Source: an uncultured Christensenella sp.
GTDB taxonomy: Bacteria > Bacillota > Clostridia > Christensenellales > Borkfalkiaceae
Reading direction: 5' to 3'
DNA length: 38,642 bases
NCBI GenBank assembly: GCA_910578065.1
Contig: CAJTPB010000017.1
Coordinates: 1 to 38,642 of the forward strand
Shown here piece after piece: positions 24,308 through 33,014 of this stretch. Every line of letters begins with the position of its first letter. The stretch's first letter is position 1. The translations under genes were made by a program, and so were the position numbers. The notes beneath the pieces were generated by a model, which was not told the origin of the DNA, did no database searches, and saw nothing but the letters and a program-made list of their open reading frames with translations.

Positions 24308-25048
24308 TTACTCTTCTTCCTCTTCTTCGGGAAGTTCTACGTTGTGATAAATATCCTGCACGTCGTCGTTTTCTTCCAGCTTATCCAGCATTTTGCGGAA
24401 AGTTTCCAGCTTGTCGTCGGGCAGAACGATCTTGCTTTGCGGGATCATGGTGATTTCCGCCTGCAAGAAGGTAAGCCCCTTTTCTTCTAAGCATTTGCGC
24501 GCTTCGGAAAAGGCAGGCACTTCGGTATATACTTCGAACACGTCTTCCTGCGTTACCACGTCTTCCGCGCCCGCATCGATCGCGTATTCGGTAAGCGTAT
24601 CTTCGTCTAATTCGGGCGTACGTTCGATTACGATCAAACCCTTCGTATCGAACATGTACGAAACGCAGCCGGTATTGCCGAGCGAACCGCCGTGCTTAGA
24701 CATGATCGCGCGTACGTCGCCCGCGGTACGGTTGTTGTTATCGGTCAACGTGGTGATGATCACCGCCGCGCCCGCAACGCCGTATCCTTCGTAGGTAAGT
24801 TCTTTATAGTCTTTATCCCCCAATTCCCCCGCGGCGCGCTTGATCGAACGTTCGATATTGTCGTTGGGCATGTTCGCCGCTTTCGCTTTCGCAATTACGT
24901 CGGCAAGTTTCGAGTTGGTGGAAGGATTGGGATTTCCCTTTGCCGCGACAGCGATCTCTCTGCCGAGTTTGGTGAAAATTTTTCCCCTTGCGGCATCCGC
25001 TTTTCCCTTTTTCGCCGCAATATTATGCCATTTACTGTGTCCGGACAT
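24308..25048 (-). CDS. yebC: YebC/PmpR family protein
   Basis: 246 residues. Signature start MSGHSKWHNIAAKKGKADAA, then NMPNDNIERSIKRA and GYGVAGAAVIITTLTDN. YebC proteins were named transcriptional regulators; some have been reported to help ribosomes through difficult sequences. The C-terminus ends in a run of acidic residues. It follows the SpoU methyltransferase by 2 bp. Confidence 0.95.
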   Translation of the reverse strand: MSGHSKWHNIAAKKGKADAARGKIFTKLGREIAVAAKGNPNPSTNSKLADVIAKAKAANMPNDNIERSIKRAAGELGDKDYKELTYEGYGVAGAAVIITTLTDNNNRTAGDVRAIMSKHGGSLGNTGCVSYMFDTKGLIVIERTPELDEDTLTEYAIDAGAEDVVTQEDVFEVYTEVPAFSEARKCLEEKGLTFLQAEITMIPQSKIVLPDDKLETFRKMLDKLEENDDVQDIYHNVELPEEEEEE

Positions 25049-25050
25049 GA

Positions 25051-25794
25051 TTAACTCCTTTCAAAATGTTTGCGTTTTAATAAATACATGGCGACCGAGG
25101 CGGAAACCGCCGCGTTCAAACTTTCCGCATCCCCTTCCATGGGAATACACACCGTTTTGCTCGCCCGCTCTCTTACCTCGCGCGAAAGTCCGTTCCCCTC
25201 GTTCCCGATGCAGAGAGCGAATATTTCGGGCGGCTGAAAATGAAAAATATTTTCGCCGCTCATATCCGCAGCGAGCAGCGGAACGCCGCTTAATACGGAC
25301 AGGACTTCTTCCCTGTTCCCCTGCATGATCCGCACGGAAAACACCCCGCTCATGCTTGCGCGCACGCTTTTTGGCGAAAAGGGATCGGCGCAATCGATGC
25401 AATACAGCTCGCGATAGCCCGCGGCGTTTGCGCTTCTTACGATCGCCCCCATATTGGCGGGATCGGAAACGCCGTCGAGCAGTAAGCAAGAAGATCGGGG
25501 CGGGCGCAATTCATATACGGGAATTTCGATTTCCGCAACAATCCCCTGCGGCGTTTTTTCGTCGCAAACGGCGCGGAATGCGTCTTCCCCGAATACCGTG
25601 ACGGGAAGCGAAAACGTTTCCCCTACGTAATCTTCGCGCACGGCAAGGCGCAGCACGCGCATGCCCTTTTGCACCGCCTCGCGCACCATTTTGCCGCCTT
25701 CCGCCAAAAAAGCGCCACGCTGTTTGCGGTACTTCTTTTCTTTCAGCGAAGAAAACTCTTTTACGAGTGGATTGTTCCTTGATACGATCACCAT
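25051..25794 (-). CDS. SpoU/TrmH-family RNA 2'-O-methyltransferase
   Basis: 247 residues. SPOUT fold with the three family motifs: LLDGVSDPANMGAIVRSANA (about 104-123), CIGNEGNGLS (about 193-202) and IPMEGDAESLNAAVSASVA (about 215-233). An N-terminal substrate-binding domain starts SRNNPLVKEFSSLKEKKYR. Methylates rRNA or tRNA ribose with SAM; the target is not certain. The ATG at 25794 has no clear ribosome binding site and follows the rplT terminator by 12 bp. Confidence 0.92.
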   Translation of the reverse strand: MVIVSRNNPLVKEFSSLKEKKYRKQRGAFLAEGGKMVREAVQKGMRVLRLAVREDYVGETFSLPVTVFGEDAFRAVCDEKTPQGIVAEIEIPVYELRPPRSSCLLLDGVSDPANMGAIVRSANAAGYRELYCIDCADPFSPKSVRASMSGVFSVRIMQGNREEVLSVLSGVPLLAADMSGENIFHFQPPEIFALCIGNEGNGLSREVRERASKTVCIPMEGDAESLNAAVSASVAMYLLKRKHFERS

Positions 25795-25806
25795 GTTAAA
25801 AATAGG

Positions 25807-25831
25807 AAAAAAGCCTTGTACAAGGCTTTTT
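25807..25831 (-). terminator. Terminator of the infC-rpmI-rplT operon
   Basis: AAAAAGCCTTG/CAAGGCTTTTT perfect stem with T-runs on both strands, 8 bp after the rplT stop. Confidence 0.88.
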
Positions 25832-25839
25832 GTTTCCGT

Positions 25840-26190
25840 TTAAAGCGCGGCTTTCGCCTTGCCGCAAAGTTCTGCGAATGCGGAAGCGTCGGTTACGGCG
25901 ATATCCGCAAGAACCTTTCTGTTCAAATCGATCCCCGCAACTTTCAGCCCGTGCATCAACTTGGAATAAGAAAGTCCGTTTAATCTTGCACCTGCGTTAA
26001 TACGGGCGATCCAAAGGCTGCGCATATCGCGCTTTCTTCTTTTTCTTCCGATATACGCATAGTTAAGCGACTTCATAACCGCTTCTCGTGCAATGCGGTA
26101 CGATTTGCTCTTGTTGCCGAAATATCCTTTCGCTAATTTGAAAATCTTTCTACGCTTTTTTACGGCGTTTACACCTCTTTTAATACGCAT
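25840..26190 (-). CDS. rplT: Ribosomal protein bL20
   Basis: 116 residues, the usual length. Basic start MRIKRGVNAVKKRRKIFKLA and conserved YAYIGRKRRKRDMRSLWIAR. Needed early in 50S assembly; in Bacillus it also binds the infC leader to repress its own operon. Confidence 0.98.
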   Translation of the reverse strand: MRIKRGVNAVKKRRKIFKLAKGYFGNKSKSYRIAREAVMKSLNYAYIGRKRRKRDMRSLWIARINAGARLNGLSYSKLMHGLKVAGIDLNRKVLADIAVTDASAFAELCGKAKAAL

Positions 26191-26207
26191 AATTCGCTAT
26201 CCTCCCG

Positions 26208-26408
26208 TTAGTCCTTGTAAGGAATCATCTTCTTTACGTTGTTTTCCTGCGCAGAGGACACGAGCGTCGTCTGGCGCAAATTTCTCTTTCTTTTTCTGTT
26301 CTTGGTTTCCGCTTTGTGGTTCTTGCCGCCGTGAGCTCTGTTTACCTTGCCGGTACCCGTGAGCCAGAAGCGCTTTTTCGAACCGCTGTGCGATTTCTGT
26401 TTCGGCAT
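26208..26408 (-). CDS. rpmI: Ribosomal protein bL35
   Basis: 66 residues from the ATG at 26408, with GGAGG ahead; a longer open frame upstream lacks a ribosome binding site. MPKQKSHSGSKKRFWLTGTG and HKAETKNRKRKRNLRQ are typical of the family. It is the middle gene of the infC operon. Confidence 0.97.
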   Translation of the reverse strand: MPKQKSHSGSKKRFWLTGTGKVNRAHGGKNHKAETKNRKRKRNLRQTTLVSSAQENNVKKMIPYKD

Positions 26409-26475
26409 ACTTTTATCCTCCAAAATAATGTTTCTTGAATTTAATATGTACTTCCGTCTTGCGACGAACGAAGTC

Positions 26476-26988
26476 TTACTTTTTCGCGGGGGCAAGGATC
26501 ATGATGATATTGCGCCCTTCCATTGCGATCGGCTTTTCGACGACTGCCGTTTCTTTTAACATTTCGTAAAAACGGTTCATAACGTCTTTCCCGAGAGAGG
26601 CATGCGCCATCTGTCTGCCGCGCAAACGAATGGAAACTTTTACTTTGTTACCCGCTTCCAAAAACCGAACCGCATGCTTTGCCTTTACGTTAATATCGCC
26701 TACGTCGATGGTCATGGAAAGCTGAACTTCTTTAATTTCGACTACCTTTTGGTTTTTGCGGTTTTCCTTTTCCTTTTTCGCCTGTTCGAACTTGAACTTG
26801 CCGTAATCCATAATTTTGCATACGGGCGGAACGGCGTTGGGCGAAATTTTTACAAGGTCTAAATCTTCCTCTTCCGCAAGGCGCAGCGCCTGCGCGGGCG
26901 TCATTACCCCGAGCATTTCCCCCGTAGACGAAATCACGCGGATTTCGCGGTCGCGAATTTCTCCATTCAACTGATTCTGCGTTTTAAT
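26476..26988 (-). CDS. infC: Translation initiation factor IF-3
   Basis: 170 residues if begun at ATT (26988). No ATG is in frame; a TTG six codons later is the alternative. AUU is the known start of infC in E. coli and Bacillus and lets IF-3 repress its own translation; an AGAGG sits about 10 bases before it. The protein has NGEIRDREIRVISSTGEMLG, YGKFKFEQAKKEKENRKNQK (linker) and the C-domain VKVSIRLRGRQMAH. Prevents early 50S joining and checks the start codon. Confidence 0.93.
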   Translation of the reverse strand: MKTQNQLNGEIRDREIRVISSTGEMLGVMTPAQALRLAEEEDLDLVKISPNAVPPVCKIMDYGKFKFEQAKKEKENRKNQKVVEIKEVQLSMTIDVGDINVKAKHAVRFLEAGNKVKVSIRLRGRQMAHASLGKDVMNRFYEMLKETAVVEKPIAMEGRNIIMILAPAKK

Positions 26989-27005
26989 AACCTTCTACCT
27001 CTCAC

Positions 27006-27140
27006 AAAATAATAACGGGTCGCGCAAAAACGCAACCCGTAAAATCTTATATCCGCGCAAATATCTGCGCAAAAAAACGATTTTATGTGCTCGTACCGAC
27101 CTGATTGCCGTACGGCGAGAAGAGCTGCCTTCTGCTTGAC
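27006..27140 (-). ncRNA. L20-type leader of the infC operon with terminator
   Basis: About 140 nt from the start near 27140. It contains AGAAGGCAGCTCTTCTCGCC and GGTCGGTACGAGCACATAA, resembling the L20 leader of Bacillota, then a strong terminator hairpin ACGGGT/ACCCGT (27015-27040) with TATTATTTT. Excess L20 would favour the terminator. Family assignment is from memory of the motif and from position. Confidence 0.72.
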
Positions 27141-27146
27141 TGCATT

Positions 27147-27176
27147 ATATTACCATGAAGGCATGCTCTTTGTCAA
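27147..27176 (-). promoter_or_regulatory. Promoter of infC-rpmI-rplT
   Basis: TTGACA (27171-27176) and TAATAT (27147-27152), 18 bp apart on the minus strand, starting 18 bp after the thrS stop. Confidence 0.8.
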
Positions 27177-27193
27177 CCGATTTAACGGAAGTT

Positions 27194-29101
27194 TTAAAAA
27201 ATTTTCTTCGTTTTATCTTCTTCCTGCAACATAGAAAGAAACGCTTCTTTCGTCATTGCGCCGATATCCCCTTCGCCGCGGCGGCGCACGGAAACCGTGC
27301 CTTCCTCCACCTCTTTATCGCCCACGACGAGTTTATAGGGAACCTTTTCCATTTCCGCATCGAGGATCTTTCTGCCCAGCTTTTCTTTTCGCAAATCGGC
27401 GGAAGCGCGCAAACCGCTTTCGTTCATAAAGTCTGCAAGCGCTTGCGCATATTCGGCGGCGCGGTCGGTTATAGGAAGCACGCGCACCTGTTCGGGCGCA
27501 AGCCAAACGGGAAACTTGCCCGCAAAGTGTTCGATCAAAATGCCGATAAACCGCTCGATCGAGCCGAACACCACGCGGTGGATCATGATCGGGCGGTGCT
27601 TTTGCCCGTCTTCCCCCACATATTCGAGTTCAAACCGCTGCGGCAGCTGAAAATCGAGCTGAATAGTTCCGCATTGCCACGTTCTGCCGATGCTGTCTTC
27701 CAAATGGAAGTCGATCTTCGGGCCGTAAAACGCGCCGTCGCCCTCGTTTACGACGTAAGGAAGTTTTAAATCGTCTAACGCCGCGCGGAGCGCCGAAGTC
27801 GCCGCTTCCCAATCTTCGTCGCTTCCCATACTGTTTTCGGGGCGGGTGGAAAGTTCTACATGATATTTAAAGCCGAATAGCGTGTACACCTCGTTGATGA
27901 TGCGCACGACCCCTTTGATTTCCGCCGTAATCTGTTCGGGAAGCATAAAAATGTGCGCGTCGTCTTGCGTAAAGCAGCGCACCCGCATAAGCCCGTGCAG
28001 CTGACCGCTTTTTTCGTGACGGTGCACAAGCCCCAATTCTCCCATTCGAATAGGAAGATCTTTATAGCTGTGCGGCGACATTTTATACACAAGAAGTCCG
28101 CCCGGGCAGTTCATGGGCTTGATCGCGCAATCTTCCCCGTCGATCTTCGTCGTGTACATGTTCTCTTTATAATGATCCCAATGCCCCGAAGTTTCCCACA
28201 AAGAGCGAGTCAAAATAACGGGCGTTTGCACCTCGACATACTTTTCTCTGCGGTGGATCTGCCGCCAATAGTCGATCAAAATATTTTTCAGTACCATGCC
28301 GTTGGGCAAGAAGAAAGGAAATCCCCTGCCTTCGTTGGTAAGCGCGAACAGCTTCATCTCTTTGCCCAGTTTGGTATGATCGCGCTTTTTCGCTTCTTCC
28401 AGCATTTCAAAATAAGCGTCCATTTCCTCTTTTTTGGCGAACGCCGTTCCGTAAATGCGGGTAAGCATTTTCTTCTTTTCGTCGCCGCGCCAATACGCGC
28501 CCGCAATGGAAATCAGCTTGAACGCCTTGATCTTTCCCGTAGACGGCAGGTGCGGACCGCGGCACAAATCGGTAAACGCGCCCTGTTTGTAAAAGGAAAT
28601 CTCTTCCCCTTCGGGCAAGTCGCGGATAAGTTCCACCTTGTAATTTTCGTGATACTTGCTCATCAATGCGATCGCGTCTTCGCGGGGAAGGGTAAACCGT
28701 TCGATGGGAAGATTGCTTTTAATGATTTTTTTCATCTCCGCTTCCACTTTGGCGAAGTCTTCCATCGTGATAGGCGTTTTAAAATCGACGTCGTAATAAA
28801 ATCCGTTATCGATGGTAGGTCCGATAGCGAGTTTGCAGGTAGGATAAACGGTTTTTAACGCCTGCGCAAGCACATGCGCGCAGGTATGGCGGTAAACTTC
28901 CAACCCCTCTTTGTCTTTTAAAGTAACAAGTTCGAGCGAATCCCCCTCGCAAAGCGTATGGCGGATATCGACAAGTTTGCCGTTCACCTTTGCGGCGACC
29001 GCCGCGCGGGCAAGTCCTTCGCTGATCGCCTGCGCCGCTTCTTGGCAGCTTGCACCTGCGGAAAGTTCCAACGAATCCCCGTTCTTTAAAATGATTTTCA
29101 T
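27194..29101 (-). CDS. thrS: Threonyl-tRNA synthetase
   Basis: 635 residues from the ATG at 29101 with GGAGG 7 to 11 bases ahead. Charges tRNA-Thr. N-terminal TGS domain (1-60), editing domain with HTCAHVLAQAL (about 72-82), class II core with MNCPGGLLVYK (zinc Cys) and RCFTQDDAHIF, and a C-terminal anticodon domain starting VWLAPEQVRVLPI. Regulated by the T-box at 29488-29706, with a further 390-nt leader in between. Confidence 0.97.
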   Translation of the reverse strand: MKIILKNGDSLELSAGASCQEAAQAISEGLARAAVAAKVNGKLVDIRHTLCEGDSLELVTLKDKEGLEVYRHTCAHVLAQALKTVYPTCKLAIGPTIDNGFYYDVDFKTPITMEDFAKVEAEMKKIIKSNLPIERFTLPREDAIALMSKYHENYKVELIRDLPEGEEISFYKQGAFTDLCRGPHLPSTGKIKAFKLISIAGAYWRGDEKKKMLTRIYGTAFAKKEEMDAYFEMLEEAKKRDHTKLGKEMKLFALTNEGRGFPFFLPNGMVLKNILIDYWRQIHRREKYVEVQTPVILTRSLWETSGHWDHYKENMYTTKIDGEDCAIKPMNCPGGLLVYKMSPHSYKDLPIRMGELGLVHRHEKSGQLHGLMRVRCFTQDDAHIFMLPEQITAEIKGVVRIINEVYTLFGFKYHVELSTRPENSMGSDEDWEAATSALRAALDDLKLPYVVNEGDGAFYGPKIDFHLEDSIGRTWQCGTIQLDFQLPQRFELEYVGEDGQKHRPIMIHRVVFGSIERFIGILIEHFAGKFPVWLAPEQVRVLPITDRAAEYAQALADFMNESGLRASADLRKEKLGRKILDAEMEKVPYKLVVGDKEVEEGTVSVRRRGEGDIGAMTKEAFLSMLQEEDKTKKIF

Positions 29102-29487
29102 ATATATTCCTCCGTACAAGATTCTCTTTCTTGACAATTATCTACCCGTTTCATGCGGCATATACCAACTTTTCGGCTTCTACAATGCGCGGGGCACAGC
29201 TATGCATAAAACAATATATCTGTTTTATGCAATCGTGCGGCTTGGCGGCACACAATATTATTGCGTCTATTTTGCACAATCACCGATCAGCCGGGCAAAA
29301 TATCTGTATTATTGCTGCAATATATCAAGGCACAACTTGCGCAAATCTTATGCAAAGCACGCGGTTTGGCGGCGCAAAAAATTTTCCTGTCTATTTCGCA
29401 CAACCACCGCGCACGACTAAGCAAAATATCCGCACCATTTCTGCAATATATCAATGCGCGCGATCATGAAATATCCGCATGCCCGAA
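29102..29487 (-). other. Long untranslated stretch between the T-box terminator and thrS
   Basis: About 385 bp with no supported gene. It holds two tandem 126-bp repeats (29203-29454) and an 11-bp perfect inverted repeat TGCATAAAACA/TGTTTTATGCA (29203-29231). A plus-strand frame at 29131-29469 only translates the repeats and has no ribosome binding site. All of it would be transcribed in the thrS leader. Confidence 0.65.
29203..29454. repeat. Two imperfect tandem 126-bp repeats
   Basis: Copy A is 29203-29328 and copy B 29329-29454, equal in length and both ending in ctgcaatatatcaa. They share ttggcggc and gtctatttt/gtctatttc blocks, gcaaaatat and the end motif, roughly two thirds identical by eye. 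A weaker partial copy may lie at 29140-29200. Confidence 0.7.
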
Positions 29488-29706
29488 AATAAAAAACAAA
29501 ACGCCCCAAACTTTCGCCCGTGCGAAAGTTTAAGGACGCAATTTTTTGCGCGGTTCCACCTTAATTGCCGAAAATTATTTTCGACCGCTCTTTTCACTCT
29601 GTTTAATTTTCTCAAAGCGGTTTCGCGTTTTGTCTTTCTTGCGGATTTTTCAGCCAAAGAACCCGCTCTCTTTGAAGAAACAACAAAGGCTACTTGTCGT
29701 TAAGTA
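29488..29706 (-). ncRNA. T-box leader RNA (threonine) with terminator
   Basis: The minus strand has the T-box signature AAGGTGGAACCGCGC (29548-29562), a stem-I-type AGAGAGCGGG near 29665, and after the T-box a terminator hairpin AAACTTTCGC/GCGAAAGTTT (29508-29531) with TTTTGTTTTTT. An ACC (Thr) codon at 29619-29621 is a candidate specifier. Uncharged tRNA-Thr pairing to the T-box would open the terminator and turn on thrS. Confidence 0.88.
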
Positions 29707-29711
29707 CCGTT

Positions 29712-29740
29712 ATTTTATCCCTTTCCCGCCCGTTTGTCAA
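29712..29740 (-). promoter_or_regulatory. Promoter of the thrS T-box leader
   Basis: TTGACA (29735-29740) and TAAAAT (29712-29717), 17 bp apart on the minus strand. The -35 overlaps the stop codon of the upstream ytxC-like gene. Confidence 0.85.
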
Positions 29741-30432
29741 GAAAAAATCGCGCGCTCGGCATAATATTTTTGCAGAAAATCGCCGACGGAATCTTCCACT
29801 TCGCCCAAGCAATAAACAAATCCTGCGTCCGAAAGCATAATTTCCGTTTCGATATCCTCTTCGCCCGTCAGTCGGCTGCGGCGCAGCGGCACGAAATTTT
29901 CCCCGAACACTGCATTTCCTTTTATATAAATTTTATTGTGACTTTCCCCCACAAGAAAATCGCAAAACTTTTTTAAATCGTTCGAAGCGAATCCCTCGGG
30001 AATATACGCCGCGATTTTTTCCCACTTTTCGCGCAGCGCACCCAAACGAAAGGCATAAAACCCGTCGATCGAATATTCTTCCGAATGATCGAGTTTGCCG
30101 CGGATATACGCTTTATCCCCGTCTAAATCGGCGGCGATCAACGCCGCGAGCAAAAGTTTTTTCTCCCTCTGCCCAAGGCATACGCGCAAACGGTTTTTTA
30201 AAAACTCGAACTTATAACCGATGCCGATCACTTCGGCAATTTTTTCTTTGGTATAAGCGCGTACGTCGCGCTCGGCGCTCTTTTCTGCAGTAATCATAAG
30301 CGCGGCGCGGTCTTCCCCGAAGATCAATTCGCTCTTGCCGCCGTAACGCTGCAAACAACTTGTAACGGCGTTATATAAATAGGTAATGTTTGAACGGTTT
30401 TCCCCGTTCTCGGTTACGGTTATCGATTCCAC
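29737..30432 (-). CDS. YtxC-like sporulation-associated protein
   Basis: About 231 residues from a GTG at 30432. The frame is open further up but enters the divergent leuS promoter, and no good ribosome binding site is visible, so the start is uncertain. The protein is mixed helical, soluble and without clear membrane segments; regions KKFCDFLVGES and a C-terminal EEDIETEIMLSDAGFV stand out. Recognition rests mostly on context: in Bacillus, ytxC directly precedes thrS, as here. Its role is unknown beyond an annotated sporulation link. Confidence 0.62.
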   Translation of the reverse strand: MESITVTENGENRSNITYLYNAVTSCLQRYGGKSELIFGEDRAALMITAEKSAERDVRAYTKEKIAEVIGIGYKFEFLKNRLRVCLGQREKKLLLAALIAADLDGDKAYIRGKLDHSEEYSIDGFYAFRLGALREKWEKIAAYIPEGFASNDLKKFCDFLVGESHNKIYIKGNAVFGENFVPLRRSRLTGEEDIETEIMLSDAGFVYCLGEVEDSVGDFLQKYYAERAIFS

Positions 30433-30505
30433 AACTTTATTGTATGCTTTATTCGGCGATTTATTTATCTTTCGGCAGGCAAATCGTTTTTCCGAAACAG
30501 TTTGC

Positions 30506-30534
30506 TTGACTAAATTTTTCGGAAGTAGTAAAAT
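30506..30534 (+). promoter_or_regulatory. Promoter of leuS
   Basis: TTGACT (30506-30511) and TAAAAT (30529-30534), 17 bp apart on plus. The start is only about 30 bp from the leuS ATG, so there is no room for a T-box. Confidence 0.82.
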
Positions 30535-30571
30535 ACCGTGTAAAAGATTCACTCGGAGGAAGGTCACCCTT

Positions 30572-33004
30572 ATGGATATGAAAACGGTCGAAAAAAAGTG
30601 GCAGGAACGTTGGGAAAAAGCAAACTTCAACCGCTTCGACAAAAAGGATACGCAAAAAAAGAAATGGTACGTGCTTGAAATGTTCTCGTATCCTTCGGGC
30701 GCTAAACTACACGTAGGGCATTGGTACAACTACGGACCGACCGATTCTTACGCGCGCTTTAAGCGCATGCAGGGGTATAACGTGTTCCAACCCATGGGGT
30801 TCGACGCATTCGGACTTCCCGCGGAAAATTACGCGATAAAAACGGGCATCCACCCCAAAGATTCTACCGAAAAGAACATCGAAACAATGGAAACGCAGTT
30901 AAAGGCGATGGGCGCAATGTTCGATTGGTCTGCGGAAATTAAAACATGCGGCGAAGAGTATTACAAATGGACGCAGTGGATGTTTTTGCAGCTTTATAAA
31001 AAAGGACTTGCCTACCGCAAAGAAGCGCCAGTAAACTGGTGCCCTTCCTGCCAAACGGTGCTTGCCAACGAACAGGTAAACGACAACGCATGCGAACGGT
31101 GCGGCTCGCAGGTGATCCGCAAAAGCTTGACGCAGTGGTTTTTTAAAATCACCGAATATGCGGAAGAACTTTTAAACGGATTAGAAAACCTCGACTGGCC
31201 GGAAAAAACAAAGGCGATGCAGCGCAACTGGATCGGGAAATCGACGGGCTGCGAGGTGGAATTCGAATGCGAAACGGGCGATAAGATTCGCGTGTTTACC
31301 ACGCGGTGCGATACGCTGTTCGGGGTATCTTACGTGGTTCTTGCGCCCGAACACCCCTTGGCGCGCAAACTGACTCTTCCCGAACAGGAAAAAGCGGTAG
31401 AAGATTATATCGAATACGCTTCTAAGGCAAACGAGATCGACAGACTTTCCACCGCGCGCGAAAAGACGGGCGTATTTACGGGATCGTACTGCGTAAACCC
31501 CATAAACGGGAAGCGCGTGCCCGTATACCTTGCCGACTACGTGCTGTGTTCTTACGGAACGGGCGCGGTAATGGCTGTACCCGCGCACGACGAACGGGAT
31601 TTTGCCTTCGCACAAAAATACCATTTGCCCATGGAACGCGTGATTTTGAACGCGGGAGAACTTGCCCCCCTGCCCTATTGCGAAGACGGGCGGCTGATCA
31701 ATTCCATTCAATTCGACGGCATGACGTCGGAAACGGCGCGGGAAGAAATTTCCGAATTTTTAAAGAAATCGGGCAAAGGCGGAAAAAAGGTAAACTACCG
31801 CTTGCGCGATTGGCTCGTATCCCGCCAAAGATATTGGGGCGCGCCCATTCCCGTGATCCACTGCCCGAAATGCGGCACGGTGCCCGTTCCCGAATCGGAA
31901 TTGCCCGTGCGCCTGCCTTACGACGTAGAATTCCGACCGGACGGAAAATCCCCGCTTGCAAAGCACGAAAAATTTATGAATACCGCTTGCCCGAAGTGCG
32001 GCGGCGCGGCGCAGCGAGATCCCGATACCCTCGATACGTTTGTATGTTCGAGTTGGTACTATTTGCGGTATGCCGATTCCAAAAACGATAAGCGCCCCTT
32101 CGAACCGCAAACGGCGAATCATCTTCTGCCCGTTGACGTATACGTAGGCGGCGCGGAACACGCGTGCATGCACCTGCTTTACGCGCGCTTCTTTACCAAA
32201 GCCCTGCGCGATATGGGATATTTGCACTTCGACGAACCGTTCAGCCGTCTTGTTCACCAAGGGGTAATTTTAGGTCCGGACGGAAACAGAATGTCCAAAT
32301 CCAAAGGCAACGTGGTTTCGCCCGACGAATATATTTCCGCATACGGATCGGACGTGTTCCGCCTGTATCTGATGTTCGGTTTTTCGTACACGGAAGGCGG
32401 ACCTTGGAACGACGACGGAATCAAAGCGATCGCAAAATTTTTAGACCGCGTCGAAAAAATCGTGCTGAAAACCGCGCAGACGAAAAACGGCGGCAATGCC
32501 GTCTACGGAAGCGAAGAAAAAGCGCTTGATTATGCGCGTAACTACGCGATTCAAAAAATCACGCGGGATATGGAAGCGTTTTCGTTTAACACCGCCGTCG
32601 CCCGCTTAATGGAATTTACCAACGCCGTTTATAAATACGACGGCGCGGCAAACAAAAACGTTGCTTTTATGAAAGAGGCCGTAAAAGATTTGATCCTTTT
32701 GATCGCGCCGTGCGCCCCCCACTTTGCGGAAGAGCTTTGGGATAAGGCGAGCGGAAAAGGCTTTGTATTCGAGCAGCCGTATCCCGTTGAAAACGCCGCC
32801 GCGCTCGTGTTGGACGAAACGGAATACGCCGTTCAAATCAATAGCAAAACGGCATGTAAAGCGATGATCGCAAACGGCATGAACAACGAAGAGATCGAAG
32901 CATATGTATTGACCTTACCCGAGGTACAGGAAAAACTTGCGGGAAAACCGGTAAAAAAGTGCATCGTCGTAAAAGGACGGCTTGTAAACTTAATTGCAGG
33001 CTAA
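30572..33004 (+). CDS. leuS: Leucyl-tRNA synthetase
   Basis: 810 residues from the ATG at 30572 with GGAGGAAGG upstream. Charges tRNA-Leu and edits mischarged tRNA. HIGH motif as HVGHWYNYG (47-55), zinc finger CPSCQTVL with CERCGSQ, CP1 editing domain (about 230-410), and KMSKS motif as RMSKSKG near 573. Typical bacterial type. It is the only long plus-strand gene and diverges from ytxC-like. Confidence 0.97.
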   Translation: MDMKTVEKKWQERWEKANFNRFDKKDTQKKKWYVLEMFSYPSGAKLHVGHWYNYGPTDSYARFKRMQGYNVFQPMGFDAFGLPAENYAIKTGIHPKDSTEKNIETMETQLKAMGAMFDWSAEIKTCGEEYYKWTQWMFLQLYKKGLAYRKEAPVNWCPSCQTVLANEQVNDNACERCGSQVIRKSLTQWFFKITEYAEELLNGLENLDWPEKTKAMQRNWIGKSTGCEVEFECETGDKIRVFTTRCDTLFGVSYVVLAPEHPLARKLTLPEQEKAVEDYIEYASKANEIDRLSTAREKTGVFTGSYCVNPINGKRVPVYLADYVLCSYGTGAVMAVPAHDERDFAFAQKYHLPMERVILNAGELAPLPYCEDGRLINSIQFDGMTSETAREEISEFLKKSGKGGKKVNYRLRDWLVSRQRYWGAPIPVIHCPKCGTVPVPESELPVRLPYDVEFRPDGKSPLAKHEKFMNTACPKCGGAAQRDPDTLDTFVCSSWYYLRYADSKNDKRPFEPQTANHLLPVDVYVGGAEHACMHLLYARFFTKALRDMGYLHFDEPFSRLVHQGVILGPDGNRMSKSKGNVVSPDEYISAYGSDVFRLYLMFGFSYTEGGPWNDDGIKAIAKFLDRVEKIVLKTAQTKNGGNAVYGSEEKALDYARNYAIQKITRDMEAFSFNTAVARLMEFTNAVYKYDGAANKNVAFMKEAVKDLILLIAPCAPHFAEELWDKASGKGFVFEQPYPVENAAALVLDETEYAVQINSKTACKAMIANGMNNEEIEAYVLTLPEVQEKLAGKPVKKCIVVKGRLVNLIAG

Positions 33005-33014
33005 GGAACAAACT

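Noticed and set aside
29131..29469. A plus-strand 113-codon open frame before thrS.
   Set aside because: It only translates the 126-bp repeats, has no ribosome binding site and lies antisense to the thrS leader.
30386..30571. An N-terminal extension of leuS.
   Set aside because: It would cover the leuS promoter (30506-30534). The ribosome binding site and homology both place the start at 30572.
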